Positions 9,894 through 20,202 are shown, counted from the stretch's first letter. The stretch: 64,000 nucleotides of DNA from Rasiella rasia (GCF_011044175.1 NZ_CP049057.1:697501-761500), one strand, 5' to 3'. Notes: a model not told the origin generated them from the sequence alone. Made by a program: numbers and translations.

Positions 9894-12035
9894 TTACTCT
9901 GTTATACCCTCTAAGTCTAGTAAAAACGCATAATTCTTAGCTACTTCCTTTAATCCTTCAAAACGGCCCGAAGCTCCCCCATGGCCAGCTTCCATATTTG
10001 TATTCATCAATAAAATATGATCGTCTGTTTTCAACTCTCGTAATTTCGCCACCCATTTTGCTGGCTCCCAATATTGCACTTGAGAGTCATGTAGACCCGT
10101 TGTCACAAACATATTTGGGTAATTTTGTGCGCGTACATTATCATATGGAGAATACGATTTCATATAATCGTAGTATTCTTTTTCATTCGGGTTACCCCAT
10201 TCGTCATATTCACCTGTAGTTAGCGGAATACTATCGTCAAGCATGGTTGTAACCACATCTACAAATGGCACGGCTGCTATCACTCCATTATAAAGTTCGG
10301 GTGCCATATTTACAACAGCTCCCATTAGCAATCCTCCTGCAGACCCTCCTTGTGCATATAAGTGTTCAGGAGAGGTATATCCTTCAGCGATTAAATACTT
10401 AGAAACATCTATAAAATCTGTGAATGTATTTTTCTTAGTGAGTAATTTTCCATTTTCGTACCATTGACGACCCAAATATTGTCCACCACGAACATGCGCG
10501 ATGGCAAAAATAAATCCTCTGTCAAGCATACTTAAACGTACCGACGAAAAATAAGGGTCAATAGTTGCGCCATAACTACCGTATCCATATTGCAGAACTG
10601 GGTTACTGCCGTCCATTTTCATCCCTTTCTTGTAAATCATAGACACCGGAATTAATGTTCCGTCTGCAGCTGTAGCCCATACACGTTTTTCTTCGTAGTT
10701 GGCAGTATCAAACTTTCCCCCTAAGACTTCCGCTTGTTTCTTCACCTCTTTCTCTCGGGTTTCCATATTAAAATCTATTACCGAGGCTGGTGTTCCTAAA
10801 GAATTATAAGCGTAACGCAGAATTTTGGTGTCAAACTCAATATTTTGTGTTGGTGAAGCGGTATAGGTCTCACTCTCAAATGGCAGATAGTACTCCTCGG
10901 TACCATCCCAACGCTGAATATGTATTTTATTCAGTCCGTTTTCACGTTCGCTTACCACGAGATAATCTTTAAAAATATCGATATCTTCTAGATACACATC
11001 TTCTCGATGCGGAATCACCTCAACCCAATTGTCCATAGTAGTCTTGGTATCGGGAGTTTTCATCAATTTAAAGTTGGTTGCATTGTTCAGATTAGTCACC
11101 ACATAGAAGTCAGAACCAAAATGAGCAATATTGTATTCTAATCCGCGCGTTCTTGGCTGAAATATCTTAAAATCGCCAGTAGGTTCATTGGCATCTAAAA
11201 TTTGAAATTCTGAAGTAAGGGTACTATAACTTCCAATTACTAGAAATTTTTCAGACTTCGTTTTATACACATAGGTACCAAATGTTTCGTCCTCTTCCGT
11301 GAAAATTAGTTTGTCTTCGGCAGCGTCTGTTCCTTTTATGTGTCTATAAATCTGCGAAGAGCGTAGTGTTTGCTCATCCTTCTTAGTATAGAACAAGGTT
11401 TTACTATCATTTGCCCATGTAGAACCTCCAGTTGTAAGGGGTATATTTTCTTCGGAAATTTCCCCCGAAACCAAATTCTTTAGATGAATGGTATACTTAC
11501 GTCTGCTCACGGTATCTACACCAAAGGCTACCCACTTATTATCTGGGCTTACGTTAATACCGTTTAAATTGTAATACGGATGACCCTCGGCCATTTCGTT
11601 TACGTTAAACATAATTTCTTCGTCAGCATCTAACGAACCTTTTTTGCGAGAATAAATTGGGTAATCTTTTCCTGTTTCAAAACGAGTAATGTAATAATAT
11701 CCATTGTAAAAATAAGGAACCGAAGCATCGTCTTCTTTAATTCGGCTTTTCATTTCTTCAAAAAGATCTGCTTGAAAATCTTTTGTGTGCGCCGTCATTT
11801 TATCATAATAGTCGTTTTCACGCTCTAGATAATCGATTACTTCAGCGTTCTCCCGATCATTTAACCAATAGTAAGAATCGTCTCTTACATCACCGTGCAT
11901 TTCGAGGTTCTTTGCAATCTTGTCTGCCGTAGGTGCCTTTATATCCATTTTTTTTGTTGAATCTGATTTTTTCTTTTCCTCACAGGAAACGGCAAAAATA
12001 AGACATGCTAGTGAAACAAATGTGAGTTTTTTCAT
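9894..12035 (-). CDS. Prolyl oligopeptidase family (S9A) lipoprotein
   Basis: A 713-residue protein with a lipoprotein signal (LACLIFAVSC). An N-terminal beta-propeller region is followed by the alpha/beta-hydrolase catalytic domain. The nucleophile is in YAQGGSAGGLL, the acid is the Asp of TGLHDSQVQYWEP, and the base is the His of MEAGHGGASGR; the order and spacing fit S9A oligopeptidase B/PREP enzymes. It should cleave short peptides after proline or basic residues in the periplasm. Length is normal for the family. Confidence 0.9.
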   Translation of the reverse strand: MKKLTFVSLACLIFAVSCEEKKKSDSTKKMDIKAPTADKIAKNLEMHGDVRDDSYYWLNDRENAEVIDYLERENDYYDKMTAHTKDFQADLFEEMKSRIKEDDASVPYFYNGYYYITRFETGKDYPIYSRKKGSLDADEEIMFNVNEMAEGHPYYNLNGINVSPDNKWVAFGVDTVSRRKYTIHLKNLVSGEISEENIPLTTGGSTWANDSKTLFYTKKDEQTLRSSQIYRHIKGTDAAEDKLIFTEEDETFGTYVYKTKSEKFLVIGSYSTLTSEFQILDANEPTGDFKIFQPRTRGLEYNIAHFGSDFYVVTNLNNATNFKLMKTPDTKTTMDNWVEVIPHREDVYLEDIDIFKDYLVVSERENGLNKIHIQRWDGTEEYYLPFESETYTASPTQNIEFDTKILRYAYNSLGTPASVIDFNMETREKEVKKQAEVLGGKFDTANYEEKRVWATAADGTLIPVSMIYKKGMKMDGSNPVLQYGYGSYGATIDPYFSSVRLSMLDRGFIFAIAHVRGGQYLGRQWYENGKLLTKKNTFTDFIDVSKYLIAEGYTSPEHLYAQGGSAGGLLMGAVVNMAPELYNGVIAAVPFVDVVTTMLDDSIPLTTGEYDEWGNPNEKEYYDYMKSYSPYDNVRAQNYPNMFVTTGLHDSQVQYWEPAKWVAKLRELKTDDHILLMNTNMEAGHGGASGRFEGLKEVAKNYAFLLDLEGITE

Positions 12036-12083
12036 CGGTGTTTGTTTTGAAGATAAAGGTTGATTAATATGTGTACAAAGTAC

Positions 12084-12091
12084 TAAATTTG
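12084..12091 (+). promoter_or_regulatory. -7 element upstream of ebfC
   Basis: TAAATTTG fits TAnnTTTG and lies 22 bp before the YbaB/EbfC start. A TTGA about 20 bp further upstream could serve as a weak -33. Confidence 0.4.
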
Positions 12092-12113
12092 TACCGATAT
12101 TAAAACAGAAATT

Positions 12114-12443
12114 ATGTTTGGAGATTTAATGGGTATGATGGGTAAGCTAAAAGAAACCCAACAAAAAGTTGCAGCTACTAAAAAACGCTTAGATACTGTC
12201 TTGGTAGATGAGCAAAGTAACGATGGATTAGTAAAAATTACGCTAACTGCCAATAGAACTGTTAAAAGTATAGCAATTGACGACTCGTTGCTTGAAGACA
12301 AAGAGCAGCTAGAAGACTATCTTATTGTTACACTTAACAAAGCAATAGAAAAAGCAGCTGCCATTAATGAAGCAGAGCTAGCCGCGGTTGCCAAAGAAGG
12401 AATGCCTAACATTCCGGGCATGGACGGCCTGTTTCAGCAGTAA
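12114..12443 (+). CDS. ebfC: YbaB/EbfC nucleoid-associated protein
   Basis: A 109-residue small dimeric DNA-binding protein of the YbaB/EbfC family. Features are the Met-rich N-terminus [11 protein letters not shown], a long first helix ([14 protein letters not shown]), the central beta-sheet ([19 protein letters not shown]) and the C-terminal helix ending in a glycine/proline-rich [10 protein letters not shown]. Length is typical. It is divergent from the S9A gene. In most bacteria the gene sits beside dnaX and recR, but not here. Confidence 0.9.
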   Translation: MFGDLMGMMGKLKETQQKVAATKKRLDTVLVDEQSNDGLVKITLTANRTVKSIAIDDSLLEDKEQLEDYLIVTLNKAIEKAAAINEAELAAVAKEGMPNIPGMDGLFQQ

Positions 12444-12474
12444 ACAAAGTGACACTAGGCACAATGATCCTACC

Positions 12475-12927
12475 CTATTTTGTGTTTTTATCTAAAAATG
12501 CGAAGTGATTACTAGTGTCTCGAAGTGAGCTATATCCAGAAATTTTTGCCTTTTCCTTTCCGTTTGAATTAAGAATTAGAATCTTTGGAAACGTATTTTC
12601 TTTGTTATACTTAGCAATTACTTCTTTGTTATAGGCAAGTTGCTTCTCTGAAAGTATATCTACACGTCTCGGTCGGTCTATCATAACAAGTACCATATCT
12701 TTAGATCGTGTGAAAAATTCGTCACTTTCAAAAAAATCTTCTTTTAGCATTTTACAAGGAGCACACCAATCGCTACCCGTCATATACATTAGTATAGGTT
12801 GTTTCTTCTTCTTCGCTATTTTCTGAGCCTGCTCAAGATTGGTAAGCCATTTCAATTTAGAAGTTTCATCTTGCGCAATGGTTGCCGCTGTGCATAAGAG
12901 AAATACAATTAAAATCACGTTTCGCAT
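12475..12927 (-). CDS. Periplasmic thioredoxin-fold protein
   Basis: A 150-residue protein with a signal peptide (cleavage near TIAQ) and a thioredoxin domain carrying the redox motif WCAPCKML at about residue 55 and a cis-Pro segment TFPKILILN near residue 113. It probably acts as a disulfide reductase or isomerase in the periplasm. The spacing is that of the Thioredoxin_7 group (ILMYMTGSDWCAPC). It is convergent with ebfC and has no clear partner. Confidence 0.85.
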   Translation of the reverse strand: MRNVILIVFLLCTAATIAQDETSKLKWLTNLEQAQKIAKKKKQPILMYMTGSDWCAPCKMLKEDFFESDEFFTRSKDMVLVMIDRPRRVDILSEKQLAYNKEVIAKYNKENTFPKILILNSNGKEKAKISGYSSLRDTSNHFAFLDKNTK

Positions 12928-12984
12928 AAAATGTAGGTTTATTTTACTAACGGTTTACATTCACTTTTCGTGCCAAATATGTTA

Positions 12985-13025
12985 CAAAAAAAAAGGATTC
13001 GCAAATTTGCGAATCCTTTTAACAT
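12985..13025. terminator. Palindromic terminator
   Basis: AAAAGGATTCGCAAA and TTTGCGAATCCTTTT make a perfect 15-bp inverted repeat (12991-13020) with an A run on the left and Ts on the right, just after the stop of the OmpA-family gene (minus strand). Confidence 0.8.
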
Positions 13026-13046
13026 TGTTGATGGTTTGTGTTTCAA

Positions 13047-14150
13047 CTAGTTATTAATCAATCTAAACTCTGTTCTACGGTTTGCTCTGTGCTCTCTTTC
13101 TGTACAAGAAACACCGTCAGAACAACGGTTTTTAAGTTTTGTCTCACCGTATCCATTAGCTACTAAAAGACTAGAGTTAATTCCTTTAGACTCTAAGTAA
13201 CGTACTACAGCTTGTGCTCTACGCTCAGAAAGATCCTGGTTAGACGTGTTAGTACCTCTAGAATCTGTGTGAGAAGCAATTTCTAATTTAACACCAGGGT
13301 TTTGTGCCAATACAGGCATTAAACGAGTGTCGATTAAGTTTTTTGCTTGTGGTGTAAGTGTAGCACTTCCTAAATTCCAGTTTATTGGTAATGCTTGGTA
13401 CTCTACCAAAGCACACTCTACTTCTTTCCAAGTAGTTAAACCTCCTTTAGACTGTAACACTTCTTTGGTTACTGTTCTGTATTCTGCAGGTACTGTTTCT
13501 TCAACAACCTCAGCATCTTTTACCATAACAGTTTTAGTAATGTTAGCGTATTCTGCTGGAATCTCATCTTCTACAATTCGTGCTGGCTCAATTACAACTC
13601 TCTTTGTATAGCTTCCCATTTTTTCAGAAATTGGGTTTCTGTTAAATGAAGCGTCATTAGCTAGTCTTGTAACACTCACCGTTGTAAACTCTGCAGGATA
13701 CCCTTTATAACACCAGTAACGGCAATCGTTCGGGTTTCCAGAAGCACAATCCGGTGCTGGCGCACCTAATTCCCACTGTGCGTAGGCTGGCTTGATTTCA
13801 ATAGTCTCGCTATCACTAGAAAAAGAAGCAGGAACTACACTTAAAGTAGATGCCCCTTGCTTTTTTACATACGTAATAGTTTCAGTACCCCACTTCTCTG
13901 GGATAACACGCATTTTTTTACCTGGAGCTTTAACCATTACACGCTCTGTTTGCGTTTCATACTGAGCAGGAATAGTTTTTAAGCGCTTGTACGCAGGCTT
14001 AGTCATTACTTGTACCGTTTCGTTTACATAAACGTCTGGCGTTGTACAACGCACGTAACATTTACCAGGTTCTGGGTTTGTTGGCAGGTCTTGCGCATAG
14101 GTTACCATACCTACAAGCAATGAAAGACCTAAGAGGATAATTTTTTTCAT
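13047..14150 (-). CDS. OmpA-family peptidoglycan-anchoring protein
   Basis: A 367-residue exported protein (signal peptide ending TYAQ). Residues of about 30-230 contain several short repeats of the form PAxYxTxTxxVMVKxA (for example IPAQYETQTERVMVKAPG and IPAEYANITKTVMVKDAE). The C-terminal about 110 residues are an OmpA domain with the peptidoglycan-binding core EIASHTDSRGTNTSNQDLS and RRAQAVVRYL. It should tie the outer membrane to the cell wall. Flavobacteria carry several such proteins. Confidence 0.85.
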   Translation of the reverse strand: MKKIILLGLSLLVGMVTYAQDLPTNPEPGKCYVRCTTPDVYVNETVQVMTKPAYKRLKTIPAQYETQTERVMVKAPGKKMRVIPEKWGTETITYVKKQGASTLSVVPASFSSDSETIEIKPAYAQWELGAPAPDCASGNPNDCRYWCYKGYPAEFTTVSVTRLANDASFNRNPISEKMGSYTKRVVIEPARIVEDEIPAEYANITKTVMVKDAEVVEETVPAEYRTVTKEVLQSKGGLTTWKEVECALVEYQALPINWNLGSATLTPQAKNLIDTRLMPVLAQNPGVKLEIASHTDSRGTNTSNQDLSERRAQAVVRYLESKGINSSLLVANGYGETKLKNRCSDGVSCTEREHRANRRTEFRLINN

Positions 14151-14374
14151 GTTGATGTAATTAATGAGTTAAAATTAGTATAAGGTACAAAATACGTGCT
14201 TAATTTTAACATACTCAATATCAAAAAATTACTTTTCGACAAAAGCACAGCTGATTTCGATAAACAACACAACGCTTTGTAAATCTGAAAATTAACGTAA
14301 AACTATATAGCAATTCCTAGATTTTTCCGATATTTAGGACGTAATAAATAAATAACAACAAAACCTATTTAACT

Positions 14375-14695
14375 ATGTTCGAATTAAAGAAAAGCAACGA
14401 TAAGTTTCATTTTGTACTTAAGGCTGGAAATGGTCAAGTAATTTTATCTAGTCAAATGTATGCTTCAAAAAGTGGCGCAATGAACGGTATTGAGTCTGTT
14501 CAGAAAAATTGTGGAGATGACAACTGTTTTGAAAGAAAAACTGCCAAGAATGGTAAATTCCATTTCAACATTAAATCTACCAACGGTCAAATTATTGGTA
14601 GTAGCCAAATGTATGCTGGCGAATCAGGAATGAACAACGGTATTGAATCTGTAAAGAAAAATGCCCCTGGTGCAGAAATAAAAGAAGTAGAGTAA
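14375..14695 (+). CDS. YegP-family (DUF1508) tandem-repeat protein
   Basis: A 106-residue protein made of two copies of the roughly 50-residue YegP/DUF1508 unit. Each unit has KFHFxxKxxNGQxIxSSQMYAxxSGxxNGIESV; the repeats begin near residues 9 and 61. No signal peptide. The function of the family is not established. The gap before it (14151-14374) shows no clear gene or consensus promoter, and a strong terminator follows. Confidence 0.85.
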   Translation: MFELKKSNDKFHFVLKAGNGQVILSSQMYASKSGAMNGIESVQKNCGDDNCFERKTAKNGKFHFNIKSTNGQIIGSSQMYAGESGMNNGIESVKKNAPGAEIKEVE

Positions 14696-14721
14696 TACTT
14701 TTTAAGACTTTATAATTATAC

Positions 14722-14752
14722 TAGCACGTCTCCTTAGGACGTGCTTTTTTTA
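14722..14752 (+). terminator. Rho-independent terminator
   Basis: AGCACGTC and GACGTGCT (14723-14745) form a stem closed by a short loop and followed by a run of Ts, directly after the YegP-like gene. Confidence 0.85.
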
Positions 14753-15772
14753 TGCATAATTAGTAAGCGTAGTAAGCATGGTGTCATGCATGTTATCTGT
14801 ATAGTCTAAATGAGTTACTATGCGCAATTTACCTTGCCCCATATCACTTAATCGAATTCCTTTAGCCTCCATATCTTTCATAAACTTTTCTTCGGAAAGG
14901 GTCTCCTGCAAGTAGAATATCACAATATTTGTTTCTGTTGGCTCTACATTAGCAACATAAGCACAGTTGGCAAGTACTTCCGAAATTTCTGTTGCTTTTC
15001 TATGGTCTTCTGCCAATCTATCTATATGGTGGTCTAGCGCATAAATTCCTGCAGCGGCCATAAAACCTATTTGCCGCATCCCTCCTCCTAATATTTTCCG
15101 AACCCTAATAGCTTTCTCCATTAGTGTATCGCTACCTACTAGAACCGTTCCTAACGGCGTACCCAACCCCTTACTAAAGCACAACGAAATCGTATCAAAC
15201 ACCTTTCCGTACTTTTTAGGATCTTCACCCGTTGCTACAAGAGCATTCATAAGCCGTGCTCCATCTAAATGCAATCCTAACTTATTATGGTCGCAAACCG
15301 TTTTAATTTTTTCTATTTCAGCAAAATCATAACAAGCACCTCCGCCCTTATTCGTTGTATTTTCAAGACATACTAGCGTAGTTAACGGACTGTGATAAAA
15401 ATCAGGCGGATTGATACTTTCTTGCACCTGCTGTGCTGTTATCATACCCCTAGTGCCGTCTACGAGCTTACAGGATACCCCGCTATTGAACGATACCCCT
15501 CCTCCTTCATAATTATACACATGTGCCCACTTGTCGCAAATAAGCTGCTCCCCTGGCTGTGTATGAAGTTTAATAGCTGCCTGATTTGCCATACTTCCCG
15601 TAGGAAAAAACAATGCACTGTCCATACCAAATAAATCGGCTACACGTCGCTCTAGCTCATTTACAGTTGGGTCTTCCTTATAAACATCGTCTCCGGTTTG
15701 GGCGTGCATAATAGCTTGTAACATACCTTGCGTAGGCTTTGTTACCGTATCGCTACGTAAATCTATTTTCAT
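14750..15772 (-). CDS. Low-specificity threonine aldolase
   Basis: A 340-residue fold-type I PLP enzyme that splits L-threonine or allo-threonine to glycine and acetaldehyde. Typical family parts are the start MKIDLRSDTVTKPT, GDDVYKEDPTVNELE, FFPTGSMANQ, the Asp/Arg of HLDGARLMNA, and the PLP-lysine in LCFSKGLGTPLG. Length matches LtaE. It is convergent with yegP across a shared terminator. Confidence 0.9.
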   Translation of the reverse strand: MKIDLRSDTVTKPTQGMLQAIMHAQTGDDVYKEDPTVNELERRVADLFGMDSALFFPTGSMANQAAIKLHTQPGEQLICDKWAHVYNYEGGGVSFNSGVSCKLVDGTRGMITAQQVQESINPPDFYHSPLTTLVCLENTTNKGGGACYDFAEIEKIKTVCDHNKLGLHLDGARLMNALVATGEDPKKYGKVFDTISLCFSKGLGTPLGTVLVGSDTLMEKAIRVRKILGGGMRQIGFMAAAGIYALDHHIDRLAEDHRKATEISEVLANCAYVANVEPTETNIVIFYLQETLSEEKFMKDMEAKGIRLSDMGQGKLRIVTHLDYTDNMHDTMLTTLTNYA

Positions 15773-15793
15773 TGGGTTATGCCTTGTAGAAAT

Positions 15794-16417
15794 TTATATC
15801 CTTTTACTATTGGGGTCTGCTTCAAATGTGTTGATGACTTTATCTAGCATTGTATCTAACGTTACCACTTCTAGCTTTTTGTTGTAGTTGTAATTTATAT
15901 TCGCTTCTCTAGAATCGTTGGTAAGATCATACGGCTTGTACGCTTGAGAGCCCGTCACTCCTTTAAGTGTAAACTGAAACTTACGGTGGCAATTATTAAT
16001 CTCGGTTCGGGAAATTGGCCCACCTTGGGCATTCGCTATTGCATAAGGCTTCACCTTATTATTTTGAAGGGCATCGCCATTTGTTTTAAAATAATTGTAC
16101 ACATCGCTATTGGTAACCTCGCTAGAAGCAAACATACCGCAGTTGTCAATTTTTTTAATCATTGTTTTGTTGTCCTCCATCCAAACAATGTAAGAAGCGG
16201 CATAGGTACCTTTAGAAAAACACCGAGACCCATCTCCCATTATAAACATTTGTGTATCGCCTTCGCAATAACGCTGAGTGGTAAAATATGTATTTATATT
16301 TCGAGCTTCCAACTTTTTAGTGAATGTTAATACGTTGGCATCTACAGTGGCCTGATCTCTTTGTGATACTGCTGAAACAGTAAAGAAAAGTATAAAAACA
16401 GTTGTGAGTATTTTCAT
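15794..16417 (-). CDS. Exported protein of unknown function
   Basis: A 207-residue protein with a signal peptide (cleavage near SAVSQ). The mature part has several Cys residues (RYCEGD, SRCFSKG, DNCGMF, NNCHRKF), consistent with periplasmic disulfides. I do not recognise the family. It sits between the threonine aldolase and the large metalloprotease on the same strand, with 20-35 bp gaps, so the three may share a transcript. Confidence 0.7.
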   Translation of the reverse strand: MKILTTVFILFFTVSAVSQRDQATVDANVLTFTKKLEARNINTYFTTQRYCEGDTQMFIMGDGSRCFSKGTYAASYIVWMEDNKTMIKKIDNCGMFASSEVTNSDVYNYFKTNGDALQNNKVKPYAIANAQGGPISRTEINNCHRKFQFTLKGVTGSQAYKPYDLTNDSREANINYNYNKKLEVVTLDTMLDKVINTFEADPNSKRI

Positions 16418-16450
16418 AATTCTAATATAATAATGGTTAAAAGTACGCTT

Positions 16451-18862
16451 TTAATTATTTGTTACACCACATTGAAAACTACCAATTGGGCTCCCGTCTG
16501 GTATATCTGGTGCACTTTCAATTTTAAATTTTTCTGGTTTTTCTTTATAGCGCTTAATCATGTTTAAAAGTTCTTTGTCTATATAACTACGCTCCGCTAA
16601 TATTTTAGCAATTACATCTATCTGGTCATTGGCGTACGCTTTGGTCTGAAAAACACTTTGCCCATTTACAGCCAAGTCCATCAAACGCTGTAAATACACA
16701 TACCTAATGGTATAGTTCATTTCATATTCATAGTGGGAAGCTCCTTCTGCAGAAAATACTTGTTTTGTGGTTTCGTCAAGTAGCTGTTTTAAACTAAGAT
16801 TCCCTCTGTCAAGTGCGTATTGCTGTACCAATCTATTTGCACGCTGCGGATGTAATAACAATCCTAACGTCATATCGCTTGCTGTGGCCGTTGCACCAAA
16901 GGCATCGAACGTTACACCGTTATTTCCTTTAAAACTTTCTCTGGTTCTCCAATACCCATAGGCGCGCGGTGGAAACAGAGCTAGCTTATCTTCTGGAATG
17001 GCTAAATGTTCTACTTTTAAAGTTGTTAATACCGCCTGAAGTGCTTTTTCTTGTTCTTTCTTCGGAAGGGTTTTATAAATTACTTGTCCGTCACCCTTAA
17101 CTGCATAGTTATAATCTACCCCACCTATCATCTTAACGGCGGCTTCGGTTTGAAAACGATGGTAAAAATAGAGCGGTACAAACACATCTTCTAACACCGA
17201 ATACGGCTCTCCCGTTTTTATATTATCTGCCGAGAAGTTAGCGATTGCCTGTTTCCGAAGTGCTAAAACATCTTCTAACTCTTCTGCCGCATCTTTACCA
17301 TTGTCCCATAAATGAGCTTTTGCATGCGCACCTCCTTTTGCTCTCGCATCGCTATCTGTAATATAACGCAGACCACTATCTTGAGCTTTTTTGAGTATTT
17401 CATCTAAATATGCCTTTTCTGATACAGCGGTATTTGGTACATCGCTATAGCTATACGCCACCGTAACTTTATCCCATGCCCCAATGCCAGTGGCATACGC
17501 ATTACTAAAGTCAACATTGTTACCTCGTAGCGTTAAGGTTGGGTGCGGATAATCCATTACACTAGCTCTACCATTGCTGCTGGCGGCAAAATTATGTGCA
17601 AATCCTATGGTATGCCCTACTTCATGTGCGCTAAGCTGCCTTATACGCGCCAAAGCCATCTCTAGCATGGGCTGGTAGTTATCATCTTGCTGGGCAAACG
17701 GTTTGTTCATTAGTGCTTGGGCTATCAAAAAATCTTGCCGAATACGTAAACTCCCTAAACTTACATGTCCTTTTATAATTTCGCCAGTACGTGGGTCTAT
17801 AACACTCCCCCCGTAACTCCATCCTCGGGTACTACGATGCACCCACTGAATTACATTATAACGCACATCCATTGGGTCTGCATCTTCTGGAAGCATTTTT
17901 ACCTGAAAAGCGTTGGTATATCCAATGGCTTCATACGCCTCATTCCACCAACGAGCACCCTCTAGCAAAGCAGAACGCACTGGCTCTGGCGTGCCGGGGT
18001 CTAAATAATACACAATAGGCTCTTTGGCTTCACTTTTGGCCGCCAACGGATTCTTCTTCTCTAATCTGTGGCGTGTTATAAATTGTTTTTTAATGGGTTC
18101 CCAAATTGGCGTACTATAATCTAGGTATGAAATGGAAAAAGAACCACTACGCGGGTCGAAAGCCCTTGGCGTATACCCAGGATCTGGAAGTTTAACAAAA
18201 CTATGGTGTTGCACTACCGACACCGATCCAGGATCTGGTGCTACACTGCGTATGTTTCTGCCTTTGGCATCTCCCACAAACGTAAGTAATGCCTCAAATT
18301 CTGTGTTTTTAGGAAAGGCTTTGGTGCGCTCCATCCACAAAGTACTACGCGAGGCATCTAATTTGTACGCGCCTTGATTGTTATTCTTTAAACGCTGTGC
18401 CACCTTATGCGCATCTACCATTAAAAATGGCGTTACATCTATAATATAGTTTGCCTCTTGTGTTTCTTTAATGTCAAAACCATAGAGTACCGAGGTTGCA
18501 AATGCTTCAGAAATTGACTTTTTCTCGAGCGCATTATTGGTGATTGCTCTGTATTGTAAGTTGGGTTGAAACAGCAATAATTTGTTGCCGCTTTTTGTAA
18601 ACTTCACTACGGCCTGATCGCCTAATTGGCCTCGATCTAAACCAATATCGTTACTGCCTAACCCCGTACGCAGTGAGTGTACATACAGAAATTCTTTATC
18701 TATTCTATCTTTCGGAACTTCGAGGTAGAGTTTACCTTCGGTGTCAGAATAGTAAAAATTGAAAAACCCTTCAGACCGTTGCAGGTCCTTTTTTGTTTCT
18801 AAAAATTGGGCATGACAAAGGATATTTCCGAAGAGAAAGAAAAACAGCAGCAGTTTTTTCAT
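16451..18862 (-). CDS. Secreted zinc metalloprotease (DUF5117/DUF4953-type)
   Basis: An 803-residue exported enzyme (signal peptide ending CHAQ). The zinc-binding helix HEVGHTIGFAHNFAASS (HExxHxxGxxH, about residue 415) is followed by a Met-turn-like SVMDYPHP. The N-terminal part fits the DUF5117 region and the C-terminal part DUF4953 (MYYTIRYVYLQ-like segments). This domain set is found in large metzincin-like metalloproteases of Bacteroidota that act in the periplasm or outside the cell. Substrate unknown. Confidence 0.85.
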   Translation of the reverse strand: MKKLLLFFFLFGNILCHAQFLETKKDLQRSEGFFNFYYSDTEGKLYLEVPKDRIDKEFLYVHSLRTGLGSNDIGLDRGQLGDQAVVKFTKSGNKLLLFQPNLQYRAITNNALEKKSISEAFATSVLYGFDIKETQEANYIIDVTPFLMVDAHKVAQRLKNNNQGAYKLDASRSTLWMERTKAFPKNTEFEALLTFVGDAKGRNIRSVAPDPGSVSVVQHHSFVKLPDPGYTPRAFDPRSGSFSISYLDYSTPIWEPIKKQFITRHRLEKKNPLAAKSEAKEPIVYYLDPGTPEPVRSALLEGARWWNEAYEAIGYTNAFQVKMLPEDADPMDVRYNVIQWVHRSTRGWSYGGSVIDPRTGEIIKGHVSLGSLRIRQDFLIAQALMNKPFAQQDDNYQPMLEMALARIRQLSAHEVGHTIGFAHNFAASSNGRASVMDYPHPTLTLRGNNVDFSNAYATGIGAWDKVTVAYSYSDVPNTAVSEKAYLDEILKKAQDSGLRYITDSDARAKGGAHAKAHLWDNGKDAAEELEDVLALRKQAIANFSADNIKTGEPYSVLEDVFVPLYFYHRFQTEAAVKMIGGVDYNYAVKGDGQVIYKTLPKKEQEKALQAVLTTLKVEHLAIPEDKLALFPPRAYGYWRTRESFKGNNGVTFDAFGATATASDMTLGLLLHPQRANRLVQQYALDRGNLSLKQLLDETTKQVFSAEGASHYEYEMNYTIRYVYLQRLMDLAVNGQSVFQTKAYANDQIDVIAKILAERSYIDKELLNMIKRYKEKPEKFKIESAPDIPDGSPIGSFQCGVTNN

Positions 18863-19094
18863 AGTATCGTTGAGCTAATCGATTAATAGTGACGGCTATG
18901 GAGTGGCTAAAGATATAAAATCTGAATGGGAAGCCATAGCACATCAGTTTTTCCTTTTTAGTGAGCGCTAGAAAGTTTAATTTTACACTTTGTAATGTTT
19001 CGCTTACGCGGAATATTTAGTACAACCAACCCTTACCTGTATCACATAGCTAAAGGGAATTATAAAAATATACTCGCCAGCGCGGGTAATACAT

Positions 19095-20202
19095 ATGATT
19101 ACAAACGACCAACTTCAAGACCTTCGCTCCAGACTGGATGTGTTAAGGCAATATCTTTGACGTAGCTGGAAAGCGCGTAGAAATACAAAACGAAGAAGAA
19201 AAAACATTCGACCCCAATTTTTGGAACAATCCGCAAGAGGCTGAAGCCTTTATGAAAACCTTGCGTACAAAAAAGAAATGGGTAGAAGATTATGAAACGG
19301 CATTGCAGCTTACCGAAGATGCCGAGGTTATTTACGAGTTTTTTAAAGAAGGTGAAGGCACAGCAGAGAATGTAGAAATACGTTTCGGAAAAGCGTTAAC
19401 AGCTATTGAAGCCTTAGAGTTTAGAAATATGTTGAGCCAAGAAGGTGACGATCTTTCTGCCGTGTTACAAATCACAGCGGGTGCTGGAGGTACCGAAAGT
19501 TGCGACTGGGCTAATATGCTCATGCGTATGTACCTGATGTGGGCAGAAAAGAATGGTTTTAAAGTTAAAGAATTAAACTACCAGGCTGGCGACGTGGCAG
19601 GGATAAAAACTGTGACCCTAGAATTGGAAGGCGACTATGCTTTTGGGTGGTTAAAAGGCGAAAATGGTGTCCACAGGTTGGTACGTATTTCACCTTTTGA
19701 CAGCAACGCAAAACGCCACACCAGTTTTGCCAGTGTCTATGTGTACCCTCTAGCCGATGACACCATAGAAATAGACATTAATCCAGCCGATATAAGTTGG
19801 GATTTTGCGCGAAGCTCTGGTGCCGGCGGACAAAACGTAAACAAAGTTGAGACCAAAGCAATTTTAACGCATGCACCTTCTGGTATTGTGATTCACAATT
19901 CTGAAACGCGTAGCCAGTTAGAAAACCGGCAAAAAGCTATGCAGATGCTAAAAAGCCAGCTCTACGAAATAGAACTGCGCAAACAGCAAGAAAAACGTGC
20001 CGAAATTGAAGGAAACAAAATGGCGATTGAATGGGGCAGCCAGATTCGCAACTATGTGTTGCAGCCTTATAAATTGGTAAAAGATGTACGTACAAACCAT
20101 GAAAGCACCAACCCAGATGCTGTGCTAGATGGATATATAGACGAGTTTTTAAAGGCGTATTTGATGATGATGGGACAAGGAGAGAAGAGTGATGAGTTGT
20201 AA
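19095..20202 (+). CDS. prfB: Peptide chain release factor 2, with +1 programmed frameshift
   Basis: RF2 ends translation at UGA and UAA. The frame opens at ATG 19095, runs 21 codons to CTT TGA, and continues in the +1 frame from GAC 19159 to the stop at 20202, giving about 368 residues, the normal RF2 length. The stop-codon recognition motif SPF (RISPFDSNAKRH) and the peptidyl-hydrolysis motif GGQ (SSGAGGQNVNK) are present. Annotating only the second frame from ATG 19252 would lose the N-terminus. It is the last housekeeping gene before the cassette array. Confidence 0.95.
19143..19161 (+). promoter_or_regulatory. RF2 autoregulatory frameshift site
   Basis: TTA AGG CAA TAT CTT TGA C: an internal AGG upstream of CTT TGA C. 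When RF2 is scarce the ribosome slips +1 on CTT and reads GAC, so RF2 controls its own synthesis. This is the conserved layout known from E. coli prfB. Confidence 0.9.
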
